Positions 1-8,596 of a stretch of DNA of 40,299 nucleotides are shown here, in pieces. The stretch comes from Acidobacteriaceae bacterium (GTDB lineage: Bacteria > Acidobacteriota > Terriglobia > Terriglobales > Acidobacteriaceae). The stretch covers positions 13,534 through 53,832 of the forward strand of contig PLUI01000066.1 of the NCBI GenBank assembly GCA_003164855.1. The letters are read 5' to 3'. Both the position numbers and the translations under genes were made by a program. Each line of letters begins with the position of its first letter. Positions within the stretch are counted from its first letter, which is position 1. A model generated the notes under the pieces. The model worked only from the letters and a program-made list of their open reading frames with translations, made no database searches and was not told where the DNA came from.

Positions 1-14
1 GTATCGGTTGCCAT
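1..14 (-). CDS. 5' end of a truncated CDS leaving the window (starts MATD...)
   Basis: Reverse complement reads TAAGGAGAAATT-ATG-GCA-ACC-GAT: a strong Shine-Dalgarno 6-7 nt before an ATG; only 4 codons are visible. Confidence 0.4.
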
Positions 15-146
15 AATTTCTCCTTATGAATGCCTGAATATTGATGCTACAGAAGGAATGGAAGGTGCGGCAAGGGAGCTTCTTCGCTGCCAACTGCTGG
101 GTTCCAGGGGGCTGCCCCATGCTTGTAGCACCAGAGAAGAGGCTAC

Positions 147-179
147 CCCACTCTTTCGCGTTCTTTGCGAAAGGGTGGG
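147..179. repeat. Inverted repeat / hairpin CCCACTCTTTCGC-N7-GCGAAAGGGTGGG
   Basis: 13-bp stem with one G:U pair, 7-nt loop, intergenic. Confidence 0.7.
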
Positions 180-357
180 ACGCGATGCTGCCGGGAGCGC
201 CGGTTTTGATCCGTGCGGTAAATCGTGGGGCGATCTTTACTTTCCTTCGCGTCCTCGGCGTCCTCGGCGGTAAAAGTTCCCCGCTTTCTCTTTCCCCCCG
301 AATCTGCTTAAATCAAATCAAGCGCAACCTGGATAGGTTACTGGTGTTTCTACAATC

Positions 358-1116
358 GTGGTCGACATACACTCCCATATTCTTCCGGAAGTAGACGACG
401 GCTCGAAGTCCTGGGAAATCTCCGTTGCCATGTGCCGCATGGCGGCGGACGATGGCATCACTCACCAGGTCGCCACGCCTCACGCCAACGACCGATATCA
501 CTACGACCGGCCCTATCTTCAGGGACTGCTCGCGCACTTGCAGCAACTCGTGGGCAGTGCGCTCACTCTCAGCCTGGGCTGCGACTTCCATCTTTCGTAC
601 GACAACTTGCAGGACGTGCTGGCCAACCCCGCGCGCTACGCCATCGAAGGCTCGCATTACATGCTGGTCGAGCTAAGCAATTACAGCGTGCCGCAACAGA
701 TTACGGAATGCTTTACTAAGTTGGGCGACTGCGGCATCACCGCGGTGATCACGCATCCCGAGCGCAATCCGATTCTGCGCGAGAGCCCGCAGCGCGTGGT
801 GGAGTGGGCGGAGCAAGGTTGCGTGATCCAGATGACCGGCTCCGCGCTCACCGGATTCTGGGGCGAACGCGTACGCCGCGCCGCTCACTGGCTGCTCGAA
901 CACGATGCCGTCCACGTGCTCGCAACCGACGCCCACGACACCGAGAAGCGCATTCCGGTGCTCTCCACGGCTCGCGATGCCGCGGCTGAAATCTGCGGCG
1001 AAGAAGTCGCCGATGCACTGGTGGAGGCCAATCCTCAAGCCATCGTCAACTCGCAGCCTCTGCCTTATTTCCCTCGGCCAGTGACAGGGAGCTACCGAAG
1101 AACACCCGGGGCGTAG
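358..1116 (+). CDS. CpsB/CapC (YwqE)-type PHP-domain tyrosine-protein phosphatase
   Basis: 252 aa; N-terminal MVDIHSHILPEVDDGSKSWE, ATPHAND, THPERNP and ATDAHD metal-binding motifs typical of the PHP/CpsB family. Confidence 0.85.
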   Translation: MVDIHSHILPEVDDGSKSWEISVAMCRMAADDGITHQVATPHANDRYHYDRPYLQGLLAHLQQLVGSALTLSLGCDFHLSYDNLQDVLANPARYAIEGSHYMLVELSNYSVPQQITECFTKLGDCGITAVITHPERNPILRESPQRVVEWAEQGCVIQMTGSALTGFWGERVRRAAHWLLEHDAVHVLATDAHDTEKRIPVLSTARDAAAEICGEEVADALVEANPQAIVNSQPLPYFPRPVTGSYRRTPGA

Positions 1117-1122
1117 CGGGCA

Positions 1123-1247
1123 GCAGTCAGCAATCAGCAGTCGGCAATCAGCCAAGTCAGTTCCGTTTCAGAATTTGAAGAGGTGTAGCTTCGCGGGACA
1201 ACCACCAGGCCACGTTGGCTGACTGCTCAGTGCTGACTGCTGAATGC
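1123..1247. repeat. Long imperfect inverted repeat (GCAGTCAGCAATCAGCAGTCGGCAATCAGCCAA / TTGGCTGACTGCTCAGTGCTGACTGCTGAATGC)
   Basis: Arms 1123-1155 and 1215-1247 are mostly complementary; lies between two convergent genes. Confidence 0.75.
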
Positions 1248-1251
1248 TGAA

Positions 1252-1998
1252 TCACTGCGGTCCCGACGAATCATGATCCGGCGCAGTGGCTGGAAGCGGC
1301 TCCGCCGAGGGGGCTGGATTCGTGCTCATGCGCGCTCCCGGTTCGGCACTGTGCGAGAGCGGGCTCTGCGATGAGGAACTTAGCGGCACAACCGCATGAG
1401 AAGTATTCGGTCCGGTAGTCATCGCGCTTTCCGGATTTAGTAGATGATCGTGGCTGGGTCCCAGTCCTAAGCTGATCAGCGCCCGTGAATCTGGTACGGT
1501 TTTCGATTGCCAGCCATGGTCGGCCTGATAGCGGCGCATCGCGTCTTCGCTCGACTGATTCCATGTTCCCGTCGGCTCGCCGCTCATGTAATGTTCGCGC
1601 ATCAGCGCCTCCTGAATCGCCTGCGCGCGCTCGGATTCTATTTTCTGTTGGCCGCGGGGCTTTCTCTTGCTGTTCTTCCGCGCACTCGCATACTTCGCTT
1701 TACTGTTATGCGCGGCAACGGCCGTGTTCGATTTCGCATGCTGACTGGCTGCGGGATGCGATGCCGGATGTGCCTTCGTCGAGGAAGAACTGGCCTTCGA
1801 ACCGGACGCCGTGTCGTGCTGCTTCGGGCTCACAGTCGTGGTCCCGCTGGTTTTCTTGGCTGCAGAAGTACTGCCGGCGGCGCTCGAAGAGTCCTGCGCA
1901 AGCCCTGCGACAGGGAAAAAGTAGAGGCATGCCACCGCCAGAACGCAGGTTGCGCCCAACCATCCCCTCACGGTTTTCGCGCCATGCTTTTGCTCCAA
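1252..1998 (-). CDS. Secreted low-complexity (Ser/Ala/Lys-rich) protein with C-terminal peptidoglycan-binding-like domain
   Basis: N-terminal hydrophobic signal (GATCVLAVACLYFFPVAGLAQ), disordered Ser/Lys/Ala linker, then IQEALMREHYMSGEPTGTWNQSSEDAMRRYQADHGW resembling PG_binding_1. Confidence 0.65.
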   Translation of the reverse strand: MEQKHGAKTVRGWLGATCVLAVACLYFFPVAGLAQDSSSAAGSTSAAKKTSGTTTVSPKQHDTASGSKASSSSTKAHPASHPAASQHAKSNTAVAAHNSKAKYASARKNSKRKPRGQQKIESERAQAIQEALMREHYMSGEPTGTWNQSSEDAMRRYQADHGWQSKTVPDSRALISLGLGPSHDHLLNPESAMTTGPNTSHAVVPLSSSSQSPLSHSAEPGARMSTNPAPSAEPLPATAPDHDSSGPQ

Positions 1999-2121
1999 CG
2001 GCAGACCCTCAAGTTTTCCGCCATATTACCCCGGCGCAAAAATAAAGGCCAAGGGCAAACTGGCATTGCAATCATCCTCTATCGGATGACGCAACGCCAG
2101 TTCCCGTTGGCTCATTCAAGG

Positions 2122-3717
2122 TTACGGAAGTGTCCCAGGTACGAAGATGGTCCCATCCTGCCGCGTCGAACCCCGCGGCCGCACCAGGAATACCACATCC
2201 TGACCGCTCTTCAGGCTGGACTCAACCCTGGCGAAGTCGTCTTCGCTGTTAACCGGCTGTTTATTGACTTCAAGAATCACGTCGCCACGGCCCAGATTGA
2301 TGTCATCGGCGAACGACCCCGGCTTCACGTCTTGCACGATCACGCCTTTGCCGGCGGGCATGTCAAGCTTCTCGGCCATCTCCGGCGTGAGTTTGCGCAC
2401 CGTGATGCCGAACTTATCCTGCTTGGGCGTGCTCTCGTCGTTACCGCTGTCGTCGTCGTTCAGCCGCGCCGCAAACAGCTTGGCACGATCCGCAATGGTC
2501 ACGCTCGTGTCCTGTTGTTTGCCGTTGCGCACGAACCCGAGCGCCACTTTCGATCCCGGCTTGCGCGACGCAATGTCTGCCACTAATTCAGATCCCTTTG
2601 TTACTTTGTGGCCATCAACAGTGGTAATGGTGTCGCCCACTTTCAAGCCAGCCTCATCGGCTGGACTGCCGGGCACCACGCTCGATATAGTCACGCCCGA
2701 TCCATTGCCATAAACCCGCGTGATTGCCGGATTTTCGACCGCATCAAACATAATGCCGATCGATCCGCGAGCGACTCTGTGCTCGGGTCCGATCAGCTGG
2801 TTGTAAACCTGCACCACGGTGTTTGAAGGAAGCGAGAATCCTACGCCCGCGTAGGCATTGGTTTCGCTCAAAATGGCGGTATTGATGCCGATGACTTCGC
2901 CTTCCAGATTAACCAGCGGCCCTCCGGAATTTCCCGGATTGATCGCCGCGTCGGTCTGAATGAAGGTCTGGAACTGGCGGCCGGGCACGATATCGCGGCC
3001 CTTGGCCGACACAATGCCAGCCGTCACCGTACCCACCTGACCGAACGGGCTGCCAATGGCCAGCACCCAGTCGCCCACTTCCATGCTGTCGGAGTTCCCC
3101 ATCTTGGCGACGGGCACCGGGCGCGACATGTCAATCTTAATTACAGCCAGATCGGTCTCCTGATCTTCGCCAATCACTTTGGCATCGTGCTGCACGCCCG
3201 GCGGATCATCCTGCAAGCGCACCCGGATGCGGTCCGCTTTCTCCACCACGTGGCGATTGGTCACGATGTAACCTTTCGAATCCACAATCACGCCGGAACC
3301 CAGCGAACGCTCGCGGATTGCCGCATCGCCATTGGGACCACCTTGACCGCCGAAAAAGCGGTTGAAGAAGTCATCCATGCCGCCCGGCCCGCCGCCACCG
3401 TTCTCATCGTCATCAGGACCTTGACCCGGCACGCTACGACGGCGATGCGGATTCTTTATCGTCGACTCGGTGTTAATGTTGACCACCGTCGGTCCCAACT
3501 GCTTGGCGATCTGGGAGAACTCACCCGAAAGCTGCTTGGGAGACGGAACCGTCAAGGGAGTCGCGTCGGAAGACGAAGATTTCTGCCCTTCCTTGCCCTT
3601 CACTCCGTAAGAGACCACTGAACCAATCAAAATACCCAGCGCCAGCGTAGCCACAATGCTGAACGAATACACCCAGCGATGGGTTTTCATGCCAAGCCAA
3701 AATGCCCGCGAATCCAT
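2122..3717 (-). CDS. DegQ/HtrA-type serine endoprotease, membrane-anchored, two PDZ domains
   Basis: TNRHVV (His), DLAVIKID (Asp), GNSGGPLV (Ser) triad; two C-terminal PDZ-like segments; N-terminal TM. Start chosen at MDSRAFWLG. Confidence 0.9.
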   Translation of the reverse strand: MDSRAFWLGMKTHRWVYSFSIVATLALGILIGSVVSYGVKGKEGQKSSSSDATPLTVPSPKQLSGEFSQIAKQLGPTVVNINTESTIKNPHRRRSVPGQGPDDDENGGGGPGGMDDFFNRFFGGQGGPNGDAAIRERSLGSGVIVDSKGYIVTNRHVVEKADRIRVRLQDDPPGVQHDAKVIGEDQETDLAVIKIDMSRPVPVAKMGNSDSMEVGDWVLAIGSPFGQVGTVTAGIVSAKGRDIVPGRQFQTFIQTDAAINPGNSGGPLVNLEGEVIGINTAILSETNAYAGVGFSLPSNTVVQVYNQLIGPEHRVARGSIGIMFDAVENPAITRVYGNGSGVTISSVVPGSPADEAGLKVGDTITTVDGHKVTKGSELVADIASRKPGSKVALGFVRNGKQQDTSVTIADRAKLFAARLNDDDSGNDESTPKQDKFGITVRKLTPEMAEKLDMPAGKGVIVQDVKPGSFADDINLGRGDVILEVNKQPVNSEDDFARVESSLKSGQDVVFLVRPRGSTRQDGTIFVPGTLP

Positions 3718-3785
3718 ATACCTGCTTCCTCCGAGGACGTTAAACTGTTCAATTATACCCGTTTGCAAAGGCCCGGATTAAAAAT

Positions 3786-3829
3786 GGGGGCGAGGCCCCC
3801 GGCGTGAATCGCAGGAGTGCAATCACGCC
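3786..3829. terminator. Two abutting hairpins between the amidohydrolase and protease genes; possible terminator or 5'UTR structure
   Basis: GGGGGC-GAG-GCCCCC (3786-3800) immediately followed by GGCGTGA-N15-TCACGCC (3801-3829); no clear T tract. Confidence 0.4.
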
Positions 3830-3882
3830 TGAGAGCCCACTATTAGGTTAGACGCGCAAATGCGGACTTCCGTTTGAAAGAT

Positions 3883-5631
3883 TTACTTTCCCTCGTAAAC
3901 CGTCTTCCCGCCGACCACCGTCCGCAGAACCTTGGTCGCGAGAACCTTTTCCGCCGCCGCCGCCGTCACATCGCGGTCAAGCACCACGAAGTCGGCAAGC
4001 ATCCCCGGCGCCAGCTTGCCTTTTTCTTTCTCTTCGAATTCCGCAAATGCCGAGCCCGTCGTGTAGGCCGTAATGGCCTGATCCATGGTTAGCCTCTGCG
4101 CCGGAAAGAACTCCTGCTTCCCGTTCTCGCTCTGGCGCGTGACGGCGGCATACAGCCCGCGGAATGGCGTCACCGGCTCGACTGGATAGTCTGTGCCAAA
4201 AGCCAGCGTCACACCCTTATTCAGAAATGCCGCCCATGCATACGATGTCGCCGCTCGCTTCGGCCCCAACCGGTCCTGCGCCCAACGCATGTCATTGAGC
4301 AGGTGGCTGGGTTGCATCGAGGCAATCACCTTCAGCTCCTTGAAGCGCGCGATTTGCGCGGGCGTAGTGACCTGTGCATGTTCAATGCGCAGCCGGAAAT
4401 CGTCGCCGCCATTCGCCGCCTTCACTTTCTGCTCCCGCGCCGCCTTCTCGGCTTCTGCAAAGGCATCGAGCGCCATCTGGACACCCTTGTCGCCGATAGC
4501 ATGGAACCCCAGCTGGAACCCCGCCAGCACTCGCTCTTTCGCCATGTCGTTCAACTTCGCAGCCTCATAACGCGGCAAGCCGGAATTCTTCGGATCATCT
4601 GCATACGGCTCTAAAAGCGCCGCCGTATGCCCGCCCAGCGATCCATCCATAAAGCCCTTCAGCATCCCGGTATGCAACATCAGATCCGCCTGCGGATGCG
4701 AGTCGCGCTTCTTCTGCAACTCCTCGATGGAATCGTCGAAAGGCAGCCATTCAGAAATTCGCGCCGTCAGCTTGCCTTCCTTTTCCAGGTCTTCGTAGAT
4801 TTCAAAATTCTGCCACTCTGGCGAATAATCCTGCGCCGAAGTCACCCCATGCTCGGCCAGATCCGCCAGCGCCACTTCCAGTCCCTGCCTCCGCTTTTCG
4901 CGGGTCGGTTGCGGAAGCACCGCGTACACCGCACGCTGCGCCAGGTCGCGCAGAATGCCAGTAGGTTGCCCGTTCGCATCGCGATCGATCTGCCCGCCTT
5001 CGGGATCACGGCTGGCAATCGTGATGCTTGCCAACTGCAGCGCCCGCGTATTGGCCACCGCCAGGTGCCCGTCCACGCGATCCAGAAACACCGGATGCCC
5101 GCCCGAAACCTCATCCAAATCCCAACGGCTGGGCAGCGTCTTCACCGGCCACAACGTCTCGTCCCACCCTCCACCCAAAATCCAGTCGCCGGGCTTAGCC
5201 GTCTCCACCTTCGCCAGCACGCGGTTGCGGAACTCATCCAGCGTCTTCACACCGGTCAAATCCACATTCAACTTTTGCAAACCGGCATCGGCCAGGTGCA
5301 GGTGCGCGTCGTTAAACCCCGGCATCACGAAGTGTCCACCCAAATCGATGACCTGGGTCTGCGGCCCCTTCAGCTTTTGGATATCCACATTCTTCCCCAC
5401 CGCCTGAATGCGATCCCCGCGCACGGCAATAGCCTCTTCGCGCAGGATTGAACTGAATTGCGTGTTCGAGGGCACGCCCGTATACACATTCGCATGAACG
5501 AAAATAATATCCGCCTTCGGCTTGGAGTCCGGCGTCGCAGGGACATTCTGAGCCGAAACCGGCGCGTTTGAAAAGATGGCGATAAAAACAAAGATTGAGA
5601 TTACGAGGACGCAGTCACGAAATGACGTCAT
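3883..5631 (-). CDS. YtcJ-like metal-dependent amidohydrolase, secreted
   Basis: Amidohydrolase_3 features: GFNDAHLHLAD, GGGWDETLWP, FHAIGDKGVQMAL, RIEHAQ, AFGTDYPVEP; signal peptide after MTSFRDCVLVISIFVFIAIFSNAPVSAQ. Confidence 0.85.
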   Translation of the reverse strand: MTSFRDCVLVISIFVFIAIFSNAPVSAQNVPATPDSKPKADIIFVHANVYTGVPSNTQFSSILREEAIAVRGDRIQAVGKNVDIQKLKGPQTQVIDLGGHFVMPGFNDAHLHLADAGLQKLNVDLTGVKTLDEFRNRVLAKVETAKPGDWILGGGWDETLWPVKTLPSRWDLDEVSGGHPVFLDRVDGHLAVANTRALQLASITIASRDPEGGQIDRDANGQPTGILRDLAQRAVYAVLPQPTREKRRQGLEVALADLAEHGVTSAQDYSPEWQNFEIYEDLEKEGKLTARISEWLPFDDSIEELQKKRDSHPQADLMLHTGMLKGFMDGSLGGHTAALLEPYADDPKNSGLPRYEAAKLNDMAKERVLAGFQLGFHAIGDKGVQMALDAFAEAEKAAREQKVKAANGGDDFRLRIEHAQVTTPAQIARFKELKVIASMQPSHLLNDMRWAQDRLGPKRAATSYAWAAFLNKGVTLAFGTDYPVEPVTPFRGLYAAVTRQSENGKQEFFPAQRLTMDQAITAYTTGSAFAEFEEKEKGKLAPGMLADFVVLDRDVTAAAAEKVLATKVLRTVVGGKTVYEGK

Positions 5632-5753
5632 GTGAAAGACCGGCGCGGAAGTGCCGGGTGCAGGTACAAAGAAGAAACCAGTCCCGGAGGGACGGCACAC
5701 CTTCACGCGCCATCTCTCCGAAGCCCTCGGCTTTAACATCTCAAATCTCCCCA

Positions 5754-7019
5754 TCATTCCCCCGCTCCCGCCAGCGCCAGCAGCGTCAACAGGATCCTCT
5801 TCAATCCCAACTCCCGCCCATTGGAATCGAACCACTCCTGCAAAGTATGCGCCCCACCGCCCGATCCGCCGCCACCAATCGCAATCGCCTCCAGCCCCAG
5901 CGACAGCGGAATGTTCGCGTCCGTCGATGCCCGCTGCACCTGCGCCGCATTATTCAGCTGCGCATCCACCGCCCGTATCACATGTAAAATCCGCGAACCC
6001 ACCGCCAACTCTCCCGCCGGACGATTCCCAATTGCCACCACTTCGCAATTCACTCCCGATGGCCGCTTCTGCGCCGATGACCGCATCTCCGCCGCCAGCG
6101 TCTCATCTTCCACCGCGCGATTCAGCGCCAGCCGCAGCGTTTGCTCCAACCGCTCCATCTCCGCCATCGAGGTCGAACGGATATCCACCTTCATGCTGGC
6201 CGACTCCGGAATCGAATTCACTGACGTTCCCCCGCGAATCACTCCGATATTAAAAGTAGTTTTCGGCGTCGCCGGCACCGGCGCCGCGGTAAATGTGTCG
6301 ATGGCCCGCGCCAGAATCACAATCGGATTCGGCGCCCCAAAGTCGCTCCACGAATGCCCGCCCGGACCGCGCACGATCACTTCAAACCGCCGGCTGCCCA
6401 GGGCCTCCGCCACAATCGTGTCCGCCCCCGCCCCGTCGAGCACCACGCTATAGGCAATCGAATCCTTCCAGCGCGGCGTGGAAAAAATATGCCGCATGCC
6501 GCGCAAATCGCCCTCACCCTCTTCGCCCACATTCCCGATAAACACAAACGGCAGCGAATGCCCCACCCTCACCGCTCGCAGCAGCGAGGCAATCGCCAGC
6601 ATCGCCGTCACGCCCGCGCCGTTGTCGGAAACTCCCGGCCCATACAACCGGCTGCCCTGCTGCCGGATATTCAACGGCGTATTCGCCGGAAACACCGTGT
6701 CGATGTGCGCGCTTAGAGCCACGTGCCGCTGCCCAAATCCAGGATGCACTCCAAACACGTTGCCCACATCGTCAATGCGAACATCGTCGAGGCCCACTTC
6801 GCGAAAGCGCTCCGCCAGCCACGCCCCGCGCGCCGTCTCGCCAAACGGAGGCGCCGCAATCCGCGCCATCTCCATCTGCCACTGCGCCAGTTGCGGCTCC
6901 TGCGCCCGCAGCCAGTTGAACGCCGACCGCACCTCCGGCGACGCAGCCAGCCGCGCCACCTCCTGCTGCACCGCAGGCGCAACGTCCGGCAAGTCCGCAC
7001 GTGGGGGAGTGGGGCTCAT
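5754..7019 (-). CDS. M20-family metallopeptidase (PepT-like)
   Basis: LSAHIDTVFP, GPGVSDNGAGVTAML, GNVGEEGEGDLRGMRH and VRGPGGHSW motifs. Confidence 0.85.
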   Translation of the reverse strand: MSPTPPRADLPDVAPAVQQEVARLAASPEVRSAFNWLRAQEPQLAQWQMEMARIAAPPFGETARGAWLAERFREVGLDDVRIDDVGNVFGVHPGFGQRHVALSAHIDTVFPANTPLNIRQQGSRLYGPGVSDNGAGVTAMLAIASLLRAVRVGHSLPFVFIGNVGEEGEGDLRGMRHIFSTPRWKDSIAYSVVLDGAGADTIVAEALGSRRFEVIVRGPGGHSWSDFGAPNPIVILARAIDTFTAAPVPATPKTTFNIGVIRGGTSVNSIPESASMKVDIRSTSMAEMERLEQTLRLALNRAVEDETLAAEMRSSAQKRPSGVNCEVVAIGNRPAGELAVGSRILHVIRAVDAQLNNAAQVQRASTDANIPLSLGLEAIAIGGGGSGGGAHTLQEWFDSNGRELGLKRILLTLLALAGAGE

Positions 7020-7128
7020 GGGAAGTATTGCGTCATCTTACAACGCGTGCGAAAGAAAGGGGATTGGCAAAAGCGGGAACGGGCGGCTAGGGGCTGGCCC
7101 AACCGTTCTCTAACACGACACGGGATGC

Positions 7129-7155
7129 CCCACCCGTGGCAGTTTCACGGGTGGG
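7129..7155. repeat. Perfect hairpin CCCACCCGTG-GCAGTTT-CACGGGTGGG
   Basis: 10-bp perfect stem, 7-nt loop, intergenic. Confidence 0.75.
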
Positions 7156-7507
7156 CTACTGCGAACTCTCCCTGCATGTTCACCGGTTACAGCTAAATCG
7201 TCACGCTTGGCGCGGCCGCATACCCCATCTCGCATGTCCCTTCCGGGACAGTGGATTCCACTTTCTCACCCTCGAAAGGAATTGCCAACAAAACTTGCAC
7301 TTTCCACAGCCCCACTGTGACATCCGACCTTGCCCCCGCTGCCAAATCGCGCGGTCCTACCCAATGCGGGAGCACTGCCACCCGTTTGTTTTAAGCCTTC
7401 AGATCATTGACAACCGAATATCCACCGGCAACTCCTGAATTGGCAATATTTTCCAAGCAACCTATTTGCTATCAAGCACTTAGGAAGCGGCCCAAATCAC
7501 CACTTGC

Positions 7508-7684
7508 TGATTCCAAAGGACTTAGCGGACACGAACCGCCGCTAACCAACTGATTGCAAAGATTTTACCCACAAGCCATTTAGATTGATGGATTTAGCGA
7601 GATTAACCCGGATCGGCAAGCCGCCAAGTGATTGATTCAAGAGATTTTATACGTTTGATCTGGATTTTTTTTTTGATCCGGATC
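7508..7684. repeat. Degenerate AT-rich tandem duplication (~80-bp unit) with a T10 tract and GATCCGGATC palindrome
   Basis: GGACTTAGCGGACACGAACCGCC...AACTGATTGCAAAGATTTTAC...TTTAGATTGATGGATTT is echoed by GGATTTAGCGAGATTAACCC...CCGCCAAGTGATTGATTCAAGAGATTTTAT...GTTTGATCTGGATTTT. Confidence 0.5.
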
Positions 7685-8590
7685 TCACGCCAGCCGAGTC
7701 GTCAACCCAGCTCGCTGCTCCACCCCGGCCACCAGTTTCTTCGTCGCCGGAACCTCGATCCCGTGCTTCTGAGCGCCGCGCAGAATCGGTCCTGCAATCG
7801 CATCGAGCTCCGGTGGGTTGTGCCGCTCCACATCCTTCTGCATCGAGCTGCGCATGTTTCCCGGCATGGCCAGCGCCGCCGAGAGTACACCCTCAGCATC
7901 AAGTCTCGCCCCTTCAGCAACGGCAACCGCGCATGCTTCTCGAACGCAAGCCTCCCCCAAAGCCCGCCATTGCGGATCGGAAAAAATCTCGCCGACAGTT
8001 TTATCGGCAGCGGTCGTACTCAGCGCAAACGGCGCCAGAAAAACCAGCTTGCCCCACATCAGCGTCGGCTCGTCATCGACGAAGCGGCACGCAAACCCAA
8101 TTTTCTGCAGCTCATCGAGCGTACTGCCGAGCAGATCGCGCCCAGCAGAAGCCACATTCAGCCGCGCGAAAGGAGAGCGGTGCACAAAATGCCCCGGGCT
8201 CACGCGCTCCATCTCGCCCGCAATGGTCGCCGGAATCACGCGGTTCGCTCCGTACTTCGAGCGCAGCAACGCCACATGGTCGATTCCATTGAGTAGTGGA
8301 ACAATCGCCCGCACCGAATCCGGATTCTTGAACGCCGCGAGCGCCGGCTCAAGTTGTGTGGCCTTCACCGTAATCCAAAGCGCGTCCACCGGAGGAACTT
8401 CGGCAGCGACCGCGACTTCCACCGTGAAATTGCCGAACGCACTTTCCAGCCGAATTTGTTTCGGATACCGCTCCAGCGCCTCGCGCCTGACGATCAGCGT
8501 GACGGAAGCCCCAGCGTGCGCCATGCAAGCGCCAACCAGGCCGCCGACGCCGCCGGCTCCGAGAATCGCATGTCGCATTTTTTCGGGCAT
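7685..8590 (-). CDS. Ketopantoate reductase-family (ApbA/PanE) 2-ketoacid reductase
   Basis: N-terminal GAGGVGGLVGACMAHAG Rossmann motif, PLLNGIDH, C-terminal MQKDVERHNPPELDAIAG typical of PanE. Confidence 0.88.
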   Translation of the reverse strand: MPEKMRHAILGAGGVGGLVGACMAHAGASVTLIVRREALERYPKQIRLESAFGNFTVEVAVAAEVPPVDALWITVKATQLEPALAAFKNPDSVRAIVPLLNGIDHVALLRSKYGANRVIPATIAGEMERVSPGHFVHRSPFARLNVASAGRDLLGSTLDELQKIGFACRFVDDEPTLMWGKLVFLAPFALSTTAADKTVGEIFSDPQWRALGEACVREACAVAVAEGARLDAEGVLSAALAMPGNMRSSMQKDVERHNPPELDAIAGPILRGAQKHGIEVPATKKLVAGVEQRAGLTTRLA

Positions 8591-8596
8591 AAGATT

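Noticed and set aside
313-657. Minus-strand 114-aa ORF over the CpsB-like gene, and many similar opposite-strand ORFs in the track (e.g. 1507-2586, 4627-5451, 18430-19566, 30000-31085)
   Set aside because: High-GC antisense shadow ORFs lying over clearly coding genes; no recognisable domains and the opposite frame has strong family motifs.
5632-5835. 68-residue N-terminal extension of the amidohydrolase ORF
   Set aside because: A good signal peptide begins at MTSFRDCVLV (5631); the extension overlaps the neighbouring gene end and looks noncoding.
7661-7684. T10 tract near the PanE-like gene end as a terminator
   Set aside because: The T run is on the + strand while the gene is on the - strand, where it reads as A10; wrong polarity.
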